A stretch of DNA of 64,000 nt from Conoideocrella luteorostrata (GCA_032433595.1 JASWJB010000020.1:124001-188000); one strand, 5' to 3'. Counted from the first letter of the stretch, positions 51,199 to 63,188 are shown. Program-made: numbers and translations. Notes: generated by a model from the sequence alone, not told the origin.

Positions 51199-52150
51199 AT
51201 GTGGACGGGGCTAATAAGGCGCTTTTCGACCGAAGACACTCAAGTTGGCAGTGAACAAGAGCACGACGGACATCAGGATAAGGATGGTGTAAATGGAGTC
51301 TTCACGCCCGCTGGCCGGCGCGTCGCTAATGCTAGCCCTTTTCGACCGCCGCCGCTTGAACCTCTGGTTTTACATGGCTACCGTGAGAGTACGCAGAGTC
51401 TGGCGAGGCTGCTAACAACGACAGTAGCCGAGGAGATCCGGGCAATGGTCCCGGAGAGGTTACGTATCGTTGATGATTGGCGTCTGACCTACAGCCTCGA
51501 GCAGGATGGCGCCAGCTTGTCTACCTTGTACCAAAAGTGCCGGCCATATGAAGGGCGCAGGGTTGGCTTCGTGCTCGTTATCAAAGACCAAGATGGCGGG
51601 GTGAGTCCGGTCTTCTTTCCTTTCCCCTCTTGACTTTTTTTATTCTTTCATGTCCAGTTTATTTTTGCTGGTCTTTTTCACGATCACTTGGGCTAATAAG
51701 GCGGTCGGTCTCATGAATGTGCAGACATTTGGGGCATACCTTTCAGAGCATCCGCGTCCAAGCCCCTCATACTTTGGCAATGGGGAATGTTTCCTCTGGA
51801 GGGCCTCTACACTCACATCGCTTCCCTTGCCTCCCTCGGCTGATACGACGAATCTCACTAGAAGCACGACCGTCACACCAAGATCATTGTCGGGAAGCGG
51901 GACTTCTACCCCGGCTGAGTCGATCAGGTTTAAAGCCTTCCCTTACAGCGGGTTAAACGATTGCTACATAAACTGCGAAACAGGATTTCTCTCAGTTGGC
52001 TCCGGTGGTGGTCACTATGGCCTTTGGCTCGATAATTCCCTAGATGTTGGACACAGTTCACAGTGTGATACATTTGGCAACGAGCCTCTCAGTGATGTCG
52101 GTGAAAAATTCCGCGTCTGGGGTGTGGAAATTTGGGTTGTAGGTACATAA
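51199..52150 (+). CDS. oxr1: TLDc-domain oxidation resistance protein (Oxr1)
   Basis: Oxr1 proteins protect against oxidative damage; in yeast Oxr1 also promotes V-ATPase disassembly. Two exons, 51199-51600 and 51725-52150, joined by a 124-base GT-AG intron in phase 0; 275 residues. The TLDc domain fills most of the protein, with VDDWRLTYSLEQDGASLSTLY, VGFVLVIKDQDGG across the splice into TFGAYLSEH, then ECFLWR, FKAFPYSGLNDCYI, and the end FRVWGVEIWVVG. A low-complexity Ser/Thr insert lies at about 165-195. The start is the first in-frame ATG before the conserved GLIRRFS; the frame is open a little upstream, so a further 5' exon is possible. Confidence 0.9.
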
Positions 52151-52750
52151 AGTGTCGGGACCATTCTATTCATGTACGACCTGAAGTCTAGTCTAAGGAC
52201 CTCTCTGGGATCGTATTGTGACAGCAGGGTACCCTTCTACCCCCTTTTTTTTTGGCGGCTCGTTGGCGCTGATGGTTTAGGTTATTGAACGGGTTTGATA
52301 GGAGTCTGGACGTGGTCAAGGGTTGTGAATTGCGGTAAACGATTCTTGGACACCACATGCCTAAAATGCAGGTGTAGTGGGGGATCACGTATTTGGAAAG
52401 AAATTGACGAATAACACATCTCCAATTGAGCTCTGATAACCTTTATTATGTAGGCGCTCTACTATAAAGATGATCCAAACTTATCATTAATTGCGAAATG
52501 ATGCATGATTGATTTCCTATGATGGATTTCCATTATACAATGGCTTAGTGTTGCCCTGGAGGCAGAATATCGTTGAAGCAGTTCGCGTTATTCAAAACTA
52601 TTCCAGGAAGTGGAAAGATTTCATATTCAAAGCATATCCTTTTCCGATGATATTACTGCAGGCAGTACTATCGCCGTATACATTCTAGGATGTATCGCGT
52701 CTCAAGTCTACCTCGGGCTCTTGTCCTTCCAAGGATCGAGCATACTCAAC
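52151..52750. other. intergenic region between convergent genes
   Basis: About 600 bases between the stop codons of Oxr1 and the uroporphyrinogen synthase gene. It should hold both 3' untranslated regions. No other feature recognised. Confidence 0.55.
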
Positions 52751-53846
52751 TCATTTACTCAATTTTGAAGAAAACTTCAACATACCTTGAAGAATTCCTT
52801 CTGGGCTGGGGGAGTCCGCACAGACATCTGGCTCGAACCCAAAATGGTTGATCAAATGAGCCCTTGTCGTTGGTCCAATGGTTGCGATGAATGTCTTCCC
52901 ATCTCTACGTTCCAAGTTGATCTTGCAAGTGCTTGCATTGAGCAGACCAAGGCCTTGGAGCATGCTGTCACAACCTGTGGGGGAGAAAACGACAACCCAC
53001 CGCTCAGGTGCTTGGCTCGTCTCCCTGATCAAAGTGCCGAAGTCATGTGGAAAGGATTCCATAATGCCAGTACCATATACCACAACCTCTTCGACATGTA
53101 TTCTTGCCCTGATATCCAAATTTTTGTCTTTCAAAACGCGAGGTATGATGTCGCGGCATTGCTCCCCGACGAGAAAGAGAAGAGGCGGTCGGGTGTCGCG
53201 ATCAGAGTACCACTGTCCATAATGTTTAAGGATATACGCTGCTAAAGCCTCACCGTTTCCAGTGTGTTCTCCAAATGTTTGAAGGGGAGGGTCCAGGGGG
53301 ATGGCATTTAGGGCACGAGTAGTAGCAGGTCCAACGCTATAGATTGGTACGTTTTGTATGTGTGACCAGTCTATGTCACTGCCTGTAAAGAGATAGCCCG
53401 CTAGTATTAGCGAGGAAAACAGATATGAAATAGAGTATAAGGGCTCAAGATCGAGTGACGAGAGAGAATAGATGGGATGCACAATCATCAGCAACGCAAA
53501 ATTATGATAGCATACCTTTGCCATTTTGAACCACTTTCAAAAAGGCTTCGACGGCTCGCTGAGACGTGAATATCATGCCACCATACATCGCCTCTCGATG
53601 ACTGCTGATTTGCTTTGCCTGGAGCAGAGACTGAACCCTCAAGTGCCCCTCATTATTGAAGTGATGTAGAAGCACGGGTACGAAAAGAGGGTTGAGTTTG
53701 CTTTCAGCTGCCCCATGTGAGAATCGACTGGACGACAGAATTTCTTCGTAGGCATCATTTGGCGTTGATTTCGTTTTGAGCAGCAATACGGGCACCTTAA
53801 CGCTTATGTCCGAATCTGTCCGTTTATATTGAGGAGATGACGCCAT
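52751..53846 (-). CDS. hem4: uroporphyrinogen-III synthase
   Basis: Closes hydroxymethylbilane to uroporphyrinogen III in heme synthesis, in the cytosol. Two exons on the minus strand, 53846-53516 and 53382-52751, with a 133-base GT-AG intron (53515-53383) in phase 1; 320 residues. It shows the two-domain HemD pattern of low overall conservation: VPVLLLKTKS and GMIFTSQRAVEAFLKVV in the first half, IYSVGPATTRAL, LLFLVGEQCRDIIPRVL, VVVYGTG, WVVVFSPTGCDSML, and IATIGPTTRAHL with FGFEPDVCADSPSPEGIL at the end. The start gives a short tail before the first beta strand. Divergent from Erv1, 456 bases between the two start codons. Confidence 0.92.
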
Positions 53847-54302
53847 GACAATGTTCCCAGAGTGCTACAAGTATGGGCAAAAGCGAGTCAACCGAGACAC
53901 TTCCTTCGCTGATTTTGGAGTAGTACAGCTAAAGGCACGAGTTGTCTTCTCCTCCCTATTCAGTCGACCCTACCCTGAGTGCTGATAACTGGATGGCAGC
54001 AAGCAGTTGCAGGCGGCGCGACGTGGTCGAACTGCCTAATTGGCACCGGCGTGGACACGGGTCAAAGAACTGTCTTATCGATAAGGTGTGGCTCAGCACC
54101 AGCGATTGAATGAGTTTGACTCTTGCAGTAATGCCGACCTACCAAAATTCTTAGAGACTACATGCATGGGCAAGCGAACAATTCTCACTTGCAACAAGGT
54201 TGGCATCTTAAAAAGCTTTCAGAAGCTATATGCCTGCGAAAGCCATATCGCATTAACAAACTAGATACTGAGAATTCGTATCCTGAGGTGACAAGCTGAA
54301 GC
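53847..54302. promoter_or_regulatory. shared divergent promoter region, Hem4 and Erv1 genes
   Basis: 456 bases between the start codons of two divergent genes. Both promoters must lie here or overlap the genes. No specific binding site was identified with confidence. Confidence 0.55.
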
Positions 54303-54967
54303 ATGGCAGATGAGAAGCAGAAACCAGAGCCAGCAAGAGCAACATCAGCAGCTTTTACGGTGAATGACCAACCCAAAGCCCTTCCCAAAGGCATCGTGTT
54401 GGGCAAGGATGGCAAGCCGTATGTCCCCTTCTCTATGTGTCCGTTCCCTCCTGGATCGTGCATCCAAATAGGCACAATCACTGATCTTGTATTTCGTCTA
54501 GGTGTCGAAGCTGCACATCTTTCGCGGCTTGGGCGGCCATGACCAAGGAAAATGCGAAGCAGGATGGGGCGATCAGTAGCATGAAGACATCAGTGACAGC
54601 TGCGGCTGGCGGAGGCGATCCCCGTTCCAATTGCCCACCAGACGCTGAGGCACTTGGGCGCGGAACTTGGACACTTCTTCACTCTATTGCGGCTACGTAC
54701 CCAGACGTCCCGTCAAAATCACAGCAGTCGGATCTTTTTAGCTTTGTCAAACTTTTCTCAAGGTTATATCCGTGCTGGGTATGTGCTGAAGATTTTCAAA
54801 CATACCTAGGCAAAGAAGTGCCTAGGGTTCAGAGTCGCGACGAGTTTGGCATATGGCTATGCGGGGCCCACAACGAAGTAAACGCTAAGTTGGGCAAACC
54901 GCAATTTGATTGCTCGAGATGGCAAGAGCGCTGGCGAACCGGATGGAAGGACGGCCGCTGTGACTAA
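54303..54967 (+). CDS. erv1: FAD-linked sulfhydryl oxidase Erv1
   Basis: Reoxidises Mia40 in the mitochondrial intermembrane space, passing electrons to cytochrome c; also needed for cytosolic iron-sulfur protein maturation. Two exons, 54303-54418 and 54502-54967, with an 83-base GT-AG intron in phase 2; 193 residues. The shuttle disulfide is CRSC at 40-43, right after the splice, in the KPCRSCTSF setting typical of fungal Erv1. The catalytic CxxC is YPCWVC with Cys130 and Cys133. The structural CX16C is Cys159-Cys176 (CGAHNEVNAKLGK to FDC). RGTWTLLHSIAATYP and WQERWRTGW complete the FAD-binding helical core. All expected cysteines are present. Erv2 (ER) is excluded by lack of a signal peptide. 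Confidence 0.95.
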
Positions 54968-55838
54968 ACATCTGGACATACCACCTATACCTCGAACATT
55001 CCCCACTCGATGAATAGTATCTCTCGCATCGTGATATTCTGCATTATAGGATGCGATTGCGCAGCTTGTCGGAACATTAGAGAGCCAATAAGAATATCGA
55101 AAAGAGGTGGAATGATGGTTCGAGCAAGTTGCATAGTCATTTTTGTAGCCGTGGTGTGGGACCTTGACATGTGATATGATTTTAGGAAGAAGGCTTACAG
55201 CTGATTTGTGGCGTAATCATAGAATATACTGTTCATTCTCCTCTCAAACACACTGTCTGAACTAGTCTTGGCCTCTTTTGCCACTCCTCTGAGAACTGAA
55301 TAGATCAGACCGCAGGCTGGTTGAAATGGTCAGATAAAATGCGAATTTGTAGCCGTCACACGTCTACTATTATTAGCTATGCTGGTGGGCGAACAACAAG
55401 CATCAAATGTATGTTTGGTGTTGTTGCGTGATGTATCTGCCGGGCATTCCGGAGCTTTGGTGAGTTATGTCCAACCCACAGCATCCATTACATCACCATG
55501 AACAATCGCATTCGCCCAAGGAAGATAGTAAACTTACTTGTAATTTTACTCATCTTGCCTTAAAACTCTCATCTCCCCCATTTGTGCCCATAGCACATAC
55601 GGTAAACTGAACCCATTTGAATGCGCAACATATTAAGTAGCCGTCTACGGTCATCTTACTCCAAGTACGATCGAGTTAACGAGGATTGGACGAGTCTCCG
55701 TCATCCCTGCCCATAACTTCCGAGGTTTTGTGTGTTTGTTGTCGTATCATACGAGCTTTTACTCTACCCGACTACATATTTTCTCCTCATTGTTATCGGC
55801 AGCTTGTAATACAGTTTTGCTAGGTCTCTCTATACACA
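54968..55838. other. intergenic region upstream of the decarboxylase remnant
   Basis: About 870 bases. It should hold the Erv1 3' end and the former promoter of the pyruvate decarboxylase remnant. The last 60 bases before 55839 still look like a fungal leader. No other feature recognised. Confidence 0.5.
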
Positions 55839-57665
55839 ATGGCTGACATAAGGGTGCAAAGCCTCCAGCAACCCGTTGATGTTTCCGAATATCTATTTCG
55901 AAGATTGCACGAGATTGGCGATCGGTCGGTACATGGGGTACCCGGCGACTACAACCTGGTCGCACTTGACTACCTCTCTGATTGTGGACTGCAATGGGTT
56001 GGCAGCGTAAATGAACTAAATGCTGGTGAGTCTGCAGCCATGGACGGTATTTCCTATCCCGCACATTGTGGCTGCGAATAATCTGTCCCTTTGAATACCG
56101 ATATTACCTCCCCACAATGCACCAATGCTCACATAGAAAATGTATAATACTCTAACAATTCGGTGTCTCAGCGTACGCGGCGGATGGATACGCTCGGGTC
56201 AACAGGATAGAAGCCCTCATCACTACATTCGGCGTGGGAGAACTATCCGCCATAAATGGCGTTGCGGGGGCCTTTTCTGAGCATATTCCAGTAGTGCATA
56301 TTGTCGGTTGTCCGTCCACAGCCTCCAAACGAAATTGCATGTTGCTCCATCATACCCTCGGGAATGGCGATTTCAATGTCTTTGCCAACATGAGTGCCCA
56401 AATCTCATACGCTATGGCCAAGCTGAGCAGCCCTTCGGAAATTGCGGATCAAATTGATCACGCTCTGCGACAGTGCTGGATTCAATCTCGGCCAGTGTAT
56501 ATCACTCTTCCCACAGATATGGTCCAGGCTAAAATTAAGGGTTCTCGATTGAAGCAACCAATAGATCTTGCTGCGCCAGCTAATGATCCTGAAAAGGAAG
56601 GTTATGTTGTTGATGTAATTACGAAATATCTCAACACGGCTCAAAATTCCCATACTCCTAGTTGATGCATGTGCTATCCGTCACCGTGTCCTTCCGGAAG
56701 TACACAGCCTGATGGACAAGTCTAGTCTGACTATGTTTGTGACCCCTATGGGTGAAGGTGCCATTGATGAGATCCATGGCAATTTCGGGGGGGGTTACGC
56801 AGAAGCCGGCTCTCATCCTTTGGAGGTCAAGGACAGAGTAGAGTCCTCAGACCTCATCATCACCATCGGCGCTCTCAAGGTAATTCTGTACCTGCAACTA
56901 TCTATATCTTGTTCCTACAAACTAATACTTAGAATATAGAGTGACTTTAACACCACCGGATTTTCTTACAGAACTTTGCAGTTGAAGAGCATAGACCTTC
57001 ACAGCGATCATTGCGTTGTGAGATATTCAACATATCCTGAAGTAAGCATGAAAGGTGTTTTGCAGAAATTGAGTGAGAAAATCTACCCGAAGAAACTCAA
57101 TATACGCAGAGCTCCTGCTGTTCGAAACGAAGTCAAAGAAAACCACGATGAATTACCTACAATTACTCAGGCATGGGTCTGACCACGACTAGGCGAGTTC
57201 CTGAAGGATGATGACATTGTTGTGACAGAAACCGGAACCGCCAACTTTGGCATATGGGATACTAAATTCTCCAAGAGAGTGACCGCATTTAGTCAAATTC
57301 TCTGGGGCAGTATAGGATGGTCCGTTGGCGCATGCCAAGGAGCAGCACTGGCAGCAATGGACAACGGTGCAGATCGAAGAATTATTCTCTTCGTCGGAGA
57401 CGGCTCATTTCAGCTGACCGCCCAGGAAGTGAGCACAATGATTCGGCACGGACTGAGCCCAACTATGTATGTCTCTTGTGCCCCTATACACAGGAAGTCA
57501 CTTCTTGTTGGATGCCGAGATGTTAATTCAGCCACATTTTTGTCATATGCAACGAAGGCTTTACCATTGAGAGATTTCGAGCTTTACATGCCCAAAAAAG
57601 ATGCACCAAGGGCTTTGATGATGACAGCAGAGGCTAGCGCAAAGACAAACGCACAAACTGAGTAG
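55839..57665 (+). pseudogene. decayed pyruvate decarboxylase gene
   Basis: Remnant of a thiamine-diphosphate-dependent pyruvate decarboxylase (pyruvate to acetaldehyde and CO2). Traceable exons are 55839-56025, 56172-56879 and 56940-57665, with intact GT-AG introns. The N-terminal half is well kept: [14 protein letters not shown] with the active-site Glu, and LLHHTLGNG with the His pair. Three separate lesions follow. A frameshift at about 56641-56648 brings in a TGA at 56663-56665. An in-frame TGA at 57180-57182 stands where the family has Trp in the WxWPR segment. After GDGSFQLTAQEV and RHGLSPT (about 57465) the reading text no longer matches, and some 70-80 residues are missing before ELYMPKKDAPRAL, removing the Asn side of the thiamine-binding GDG-Nx motif and the C-terminal catalytic Glu. 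No product of normal activity can be made. Sequencing error could explain one lesion but not all three. Confidence 0.88.
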
Positions 57666-58173
57666 TGATTCTGTGTATTGTGCAGTTCGTATGTGCATTC
57701 TCAACTGAAGTCTCTTCTATCAACAAAATCCACTAAGATTAAGTTATGCCTTTGTAACTTTATACCTGAGGGAGAAATTTCATTTGCCAGCATCTGCTGC
57801 AATCCAATATCGTACCATAGAAGAAAAAAAAAAACGAACAAAACAGACATAAAAAGAAAGGAGACCAGATAAATAACCGGCAAATGAGACTACCATGTCC
57901 ATTTTGTAGAGACGTGTCGCAGGTTAGGTGAGTTTATAAACTGCAGGTTGCCGCACAGTGTGTGTCGCTGTGCTGAGTCACTGTACGAGGCCGCCCTACG
58001 GACGAAAGAAAACCTTGCAATGTGCATTTGTCCTGGGAACAACTAGTATTGAAGAGTATTGGGCTGTGCCTAGAAGGTCGTCGCAACGTTTATTCGCACT
58101 CTACTCTCGAAACAAGAAGCTCCGTCCCAAAAAAAATAAAGAATCCAAAGAGGAAAAGCAAATAACTCCTATC
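57666..58173. other. intergenic region upstream of Tan1
   Basis: About 500 bases, with an A-rich stretch at about 57822-57870. It holds the promoter of the Tan1 gene. No coding region recognised. Confidence 0.5.
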
Positions 58174-59526
58174 ATGCCCGACACATCACAAAAGAGAAAA
58201 GATGGGCCCGCAGGTCTCACCGGCGGCCAAATTCACAAGAAAAGTAAAGTGCGTATAGTCAACATTGGGTTCCCTACACTGCAATTGGGTAGCTGCTAAC
58301 AAATTCATGGTGAACTTGAAGGGTGGAAGTGCTGGAAGATGGAAAACTCCATACCATAAGGTAAAGTTGGCTCAGAGAGCGGAACTCGGCACGACCCTGA
58401 ACGTCGGAGACCAAGGCATCTGGGTGACGTTCGCGAGAGGAATGAGAGAAAAAGCCATCCGAGAATTCAAGGATCTTTGCGATGAGGTAACAAAATCCCA
58501 ACCGTCCAATATCTACTGCCAGTGCCGTTGTTACCCTCTCCCCAATATGCCTTTCCTTTCTTCCTTCCCTCTTGAAGCAACGACTTTCATCGCTTATGCT
58601 TCCCTTTATCCCGTACCCTAGATTGGGAAGGTTTTCTCGCGACTTTGGGGATCCGCCGAAAATGCTAACTCTGATACCTATGTGAAGTACGCCAAGACAC
58701 TGTATGGCATTGAATCGCCGACACACGATGTGGAGAACGTTGAAGAGGGAGAAACCCAAGATGTAGAGGCATCTATTGAAGCAGAGTTAAACAACTTGAA
58801 ATCAAGAGAGACAGTCAAAATGAGCCAGACATTCACGCCGGTGTCTGCTGGTATCGAATGCCTATTTTTTATGAAAACCATGAAGCCTATTGAGCCGGGC
58901 GTGCTGGCGAAGAAAATGTGCGAGGACGCCCGAGACTGCCCGGACCCTAGAAAGCGGAAATGTAAATACATTAACCGACTGACGCCAGTGTTTGATATGG
59001 AAAAGGCTACGGAAAATGGCATCACCAAGGTAGCCCGTGCTGTGCTGTTGCCCTGGTTTAACCTTAACGAAGATCCAACAGACCATACCAAGCAGGAAAT
59101 CCAGCGTCACATAGACGTACCATCAACGGTGTGTACAAACCGCCAGAGGTGACCGGTGCCCGAGATTTTGAGACAAACTTTGACTTACAATTGCTGTTAT
59201 TTCTTTAGTACGCAATCCGTCACAATATCCGCAACCATACGACGTTCAAATCTGATGAGGTGATCAAGAGGATCGCAGGTCTCATAGACGGCAAGCACAA
59301 GGTCAATTTAAGTAGCCCAGACAAGGTCATTTTAGTTGAAATATTTCAGGTTGGTTCACTCCGTAGACACAACCGCTCTGCTATCCCATGAATTTGGTTC
59401 TAACATGATGAGATAAAGCTCTTCTGCGGAATATCGGTTGTGGATGGTAAAGAATGGGACACACTCAAGCGGTACAATTTGAATGCCCTGTATGAACTCA
59501 TCGTTCCGGACGCAAGTAAGGATTAA
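58174..59526 (+). CDS. tan1: THUMP-domain tRNA acetylation adaptor Tan1
   Basis: Tan1 presents tRNA-Ser and tRNA-Leu to the acetyltransferase Kre33/Nat10 for N4-acetylcytidine at position 12. Five exons: 58174-58248, 58322-58486, 58622-59128, 59209-59349, 59419-59526; 331 residues. All four introns are GT-AG, the first with a clear CTAAC branch site. The opening is basic (QKRKDGPAG, HKKSKGGSAGRWKTP). GIWVTFARGMREKAIREF is the usual N-terminal block. The THUMP domain runs from about 140 to 290: SAGIECLFFMKT, KYINRLTPVF, the central LLPWF, YAIRHNIRNHTTF and KVILVEIFQ. The end FCGISVV and KRYNLNALYEL matches fungal Tan1. Start is the first ATG in frame. Confidence 0.93.
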
Positions 59527-61422
59527 ACAAGCGCTAGCCAACCACATCTCACCGCTTCTGTGTGGCTGGGCCAGATAATACGACACAATAAATGTCCGGA
59601 GTACGGAGTACCCGAAGGGTCAACCGATATCTTACGATAGACTGTTTGACTCCAGTTCGCAGTTTGTGACGGGGCTTCTGCGCGGGCTTCCATCGTTGCT
59701 GAAGAAATGAGACGCCTATTATAACCGAGATACCAATACCTTGTGATTACCGGACGATCGGTGTTGATTTGGCCTCACATTACTTATAAATAACAGCATA
59801 ACAGATATCAATCTACATCGGCAGCCTCGCAAACGTGGTTGGCAGTCCTAGGATACCATTTAGGGGCAGTACTCATGATCATAGCGAAAACCATGTTGAT
59901 TAGGGCTAAAACATGCGATTTGTATGAGAAAGTATGCTCCGTGTTTGGTCTTCATGAATCTCCTTCTGAGAACCTTTACTGCAGTCCTTCCTTCGTGATG
60001 TGAAGTCAATGAAAGTGTGGGTCGCGGAATCCAACCGCAACGGCCTCGCTTAAGGCGGCCAATTATCGATGTTGGCATGTATGTATGATCAACAGCCGGG
60101 CATTCCAGGGTCATCTGTCCCCCGTACTCCGTCACGAAACGGCGGTGCCAATATCTCTAGTTCCTTTCTGCCTGGATTTGGACGGGGCACACTTTCTTGG
60201 CGCACTTGTGACCTCGCCTACTATCTCCTAAACTGGGTTGGATATGATGTGACTACGATGCAATCTGATGCGTAGCCAATGCACGCTCTAGCCGAGTGAA
60301 GTTCTTGGCGTCAGATATGAAGATAGGCCATGGCACTTTAACGCGTCTCTTTTGCTTATCCGAGACGGCATATGGATGGATGACCTCTGCGGGGGAGTCC
60401 ACAGATTAGCATCTTTTTATCATCAGCTTGCGCCACACATGAAAACTTCACCTCAAGAAGCGAGTTCGCTTGTTGAAAGCCAATGATGCTGCTTCTCGCC
60501 ATTCCTTGACAATCGGAATACGTCAAGTAAATAAAAAATTGCACCATCAATCCTGCCTGCACACAATGGCACTCAACAAATTCCAGCTTCCATCGTTTGA
60601 CTTTTCGTTAGGAGCCATTAAGTAGGAGTGCCGTGGCCTTTTAGGTGTGCTAGCTCATTAGTTTGTCGTCCTGCAGCTTATGGAGAGCATGTCATGCAAA
60701 AGTTCCTCAATTGCTCTCCCTGCAATTGGACGAAGTTTCTCCCATTTCCGCCCTGCACTGCCGAGCTTCGTGTCTACTTAGATACATGGCACCAACTCAG
60801 CGCAGCAGACAATGCCTAATATGACCGTGACATGACAGTTGGAGTACTGGATGGTGGTGTTATGGAGGCTAGTCGATCCAATCCTGACCTCAAATTTTCA
60901 CACATTTGTACTTGTATGCATATTATATCCACGCCTCGATCAGAAACAAATGGGAAAAGAAGATATGAAACATCAGTAAGAAGGAGAAAAATGGAAGTTT
61001 GAAGAGGTAAAAACAGTAGAAGCTGAGGTATACTGTGGATCAAATGCAAGCCCGCACTTGCATTGGCTTTCTACGGAGCAAAGTTCGTGCACATTCCTCC
61101 CGTCCACCCTTGTATATTGATGGAGAATTATCTTCGCCTTTCTTACACATCATAGAGAAATTTGTGGCTCTATTAAACAAAGTTTCCGAGAAAGGTGACA
61201 CCTCGTTCAATCTATAACCGTTCATGTGCTCTTTCATAACCTTTATATCGTAGGGATTATCCCGTCATTTTCTTACCAGCAATTGGTTTGATAGCATCCC
61301 GGCGCTTGTCAGAAGACTTTTCCCTCAATTGATTTACGAGACTCAAGGAACGCTTTAAGTACTCTCAGTTCAGAGCCGCCCCGATCGTCGCCCCGATACT
61401 CGTTTAAAACGAAATCCCAGTG
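59527..61422. other. 1.9 kb intergenic region
   Basis: No supportable gene. One exact dispersed motif lies at 59602-59610 and a near copy at 60124. The 100 bases before 61423 should contain the promoter of the next gene. Confidence 0.5.
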
Positions 61423-63000
61423 ATGTCCCGGTTGTACGATCGAGCAATCAAACAGTCAACCGCTTGTCACATGCGAGCCGCCGAGAGTTATGATGTGCTA
61501 CACAGATATACTGAGGCTGATACCGACGCTTATGCTGCCACACCATCCCAAACAACTCGGAATGGAATTCAGACCATGACTGATCATTTGGAAGCTGTGG
61601 TTACTGATGATGCATGCCGCTTTACATTGAGGAGACTTGAGTCGACCATCCCTAATAGACTGCATGTACAATACATTGCAACATCCAGCGATGATGATTC
61701 ATTTATTTTAACACTAGTTTCCACTTCAGCAAGACTGCTCCGCTTTGAATGTCATTCAATCAGGTCCGAAGCGATGCTTTTACGTTGGCTTTCGGCCTAC
61801 AAACCATGCCTGCCTTCACACAAAAAACATTTCGCGTCTGGAAATATGGAGACAGTCATCAAACCAGGTTCCGGAAATGAATCCTCATCGGGATACTTTG
61901 AAGCCTTGCGAGGGTTCGTACCGAGAATTGTTAAACAAGGACACACAATATCGCCAGCGGGTATTGAGTATTTATTGACGAAACGAGTGCGAGGGAGCTC
62001 GATTTCAACCCTCCGTCATCCATTGTCGGAAAAACATCGAGAAGCAGTTAATTTCCAAATTGGGCAATTGATTCACCGCATCTCAGTTTATCAATCGCCA
62101 TGTGGTCGATTTGGTATGACCTCGGCGGTATTAGGGTTTGACCATGCCCACAACAATGCCACTTCGCATCGCGAAACAAGCCTGCACGCTAATAATGGTG
62201 TACACAACACTTGGTCAGAAGCTTTCCTCTCATTACTAGAGTCTGTTCTCAGGGATGCTGAAGATGCTACCATTTCAATTCAGTATGAAAGGCTTCGACG
62301 CCATGCTGGCAGGTTCAAACACGTCCTAGACGAAGTGAAGATACCCAGCTTGGTGATAGTTGACGCAGGACAGGATTTTAACACACTAGTTGGCTTGCCC
62401 GATCATATTGAAGGATGGGAAATGAAGGGCTTTGCGCAACGAGATGACGGAATTGATTGGACTTCGCAGCAACGTCACCCTGCCACATCATCACCATCAA
62501 TGCCTGAACCTTCGGGTTGCTCCCCTGTTTCAGGAAATAATGGAAAAGAAGAGCTAGAGCACGATACGATACCAACGCCTACACTCGACATTGTCAGTGT
62601 TCCAGCGGTTGTCGGCATACAAGATTGGCATAACAGCGTGTTTGGCGATCCTTATTTCGCGTCTGTGCTGAGTCAAGATGACAATGCAGACGTCTGGGCA
62701 GGGCTTGTTTATCAGTTTGAGTGCTCACAGTCCACTGGGTTATGTCAAATACTTTGCTGGGAGAAAGATTCACTACACGCTCAAGTGCGCCGACTACTGT
62801 ATGAGAGCTATCATGCTGTTGTTGCAATAGTAACAGAGTTCTATCGGATAGAGGCGGATAGTGACGATCGGGAGCTACCCGCAAGGAAAAGGCTGCTTCA
62901 AGCCCTCGCTAAATTGGACGATATTGATGGCTTTGGTGAAGACAAATACCCCAGGTCAGACTCAATAATGTCATCAGCAAAACGACGAAGGTTGGAATGA
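61423..63000 (+). CDS. aminoglycoside-phosphotransferase-fold protein, possible pseudokinase
   Basis: Single exon, 525 residues. It resembles a fungal family annotated as aminoglycoside phosphotransferase-like (APH, kinase fold); no substrate is known. The N lobe is suggested by FILTLVSTSARLLRFECHSIRSEA, where a small-lobe Glu/Lys pair would lie, and LSEKHREAVNFQIGQLIHRI is typical of the family. The metal-binding segment is GIQDWHNSVFGDP, equivalent to the IxDWExxxxGDP of APH enzymes. The catalytic-loop position reads VIVDAGQDFN, without the His-x-Asp and spacing of the canonical HGDLHPGN. A Ser/Pro-rich insert lies at about 345-385. The C terminus SSAKRRRLE is a possible nuclear signal. The ATG at 61423 is the first in frame. 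Converges with the Ecd gene, 188 bases away. Confidence 0.75.
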   Translation: MSRLYDRAIKQSTACHMRAAESYDVLHRYTEADTDAYAATPSQTTRNGIQTMTDHLEAVVTDDACRFTLRRLESTIPNRLHVQYIATSSDDDSFILTLVSTSARLLRFECHSIRSEAMLLRWLSAYKPCLPSHKKHFASGNMETVIKPGSGNESSSGYFEALRGFVPRIVKQGHTISPAGIEYLLTKRVRGSSISTLRHPLSEKHREAVNFQIGQLIHRISVYQSPCGRFGMTSAVLGFDHAHNNATSHRETSLHANNGVHNTWSEAFLSLLESVLRDAEDATISIQYERLRRHAGRFKHVLDEVKIPSLVIVDAGQDFNTLVGLPDHIEGWEMKGFAQRDDGIDWTSQQRHPATSSPSMPEPSGCSPVSGNNGKEELEHDTIPTPTLDIVSVPAVVGIQDWHNSVFGDPYFASVLSQDDNADVWAGLVYQFECSQSTGLCQILCWEKDSLHAQVRRLLYESYHAVVAIVTEFYRIEADSDDRELPARKRLLQALAKLDDIDGFGEDKYPRSDSIMSSAKRRRLE

Positions 63001-63188
63001 GTGAAGGTGGCAATGCGTCCATCCGACTTGGCATCGCGGTTTTCATTATTGGGCGACTGAGCCATTGCCATGATTTGATACTCTTAATCAGCCAGACGCA
63101 CCACAAGTGATGGCCTAATCTCGTTATATCATACCGATAATCTCAGCTTCGTCAAGAGTGCCAAGCAGTCATGTTACTGTTCGCATCT

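Noticed and set aside
57465..57492. A further intron inside the decarboxylase remnant (GTATGT to CACAG)
   Set aside because: It would be only about 25-30 bases, too short for a fungal intron, and does not restore the missing residues; a deletion fits better.
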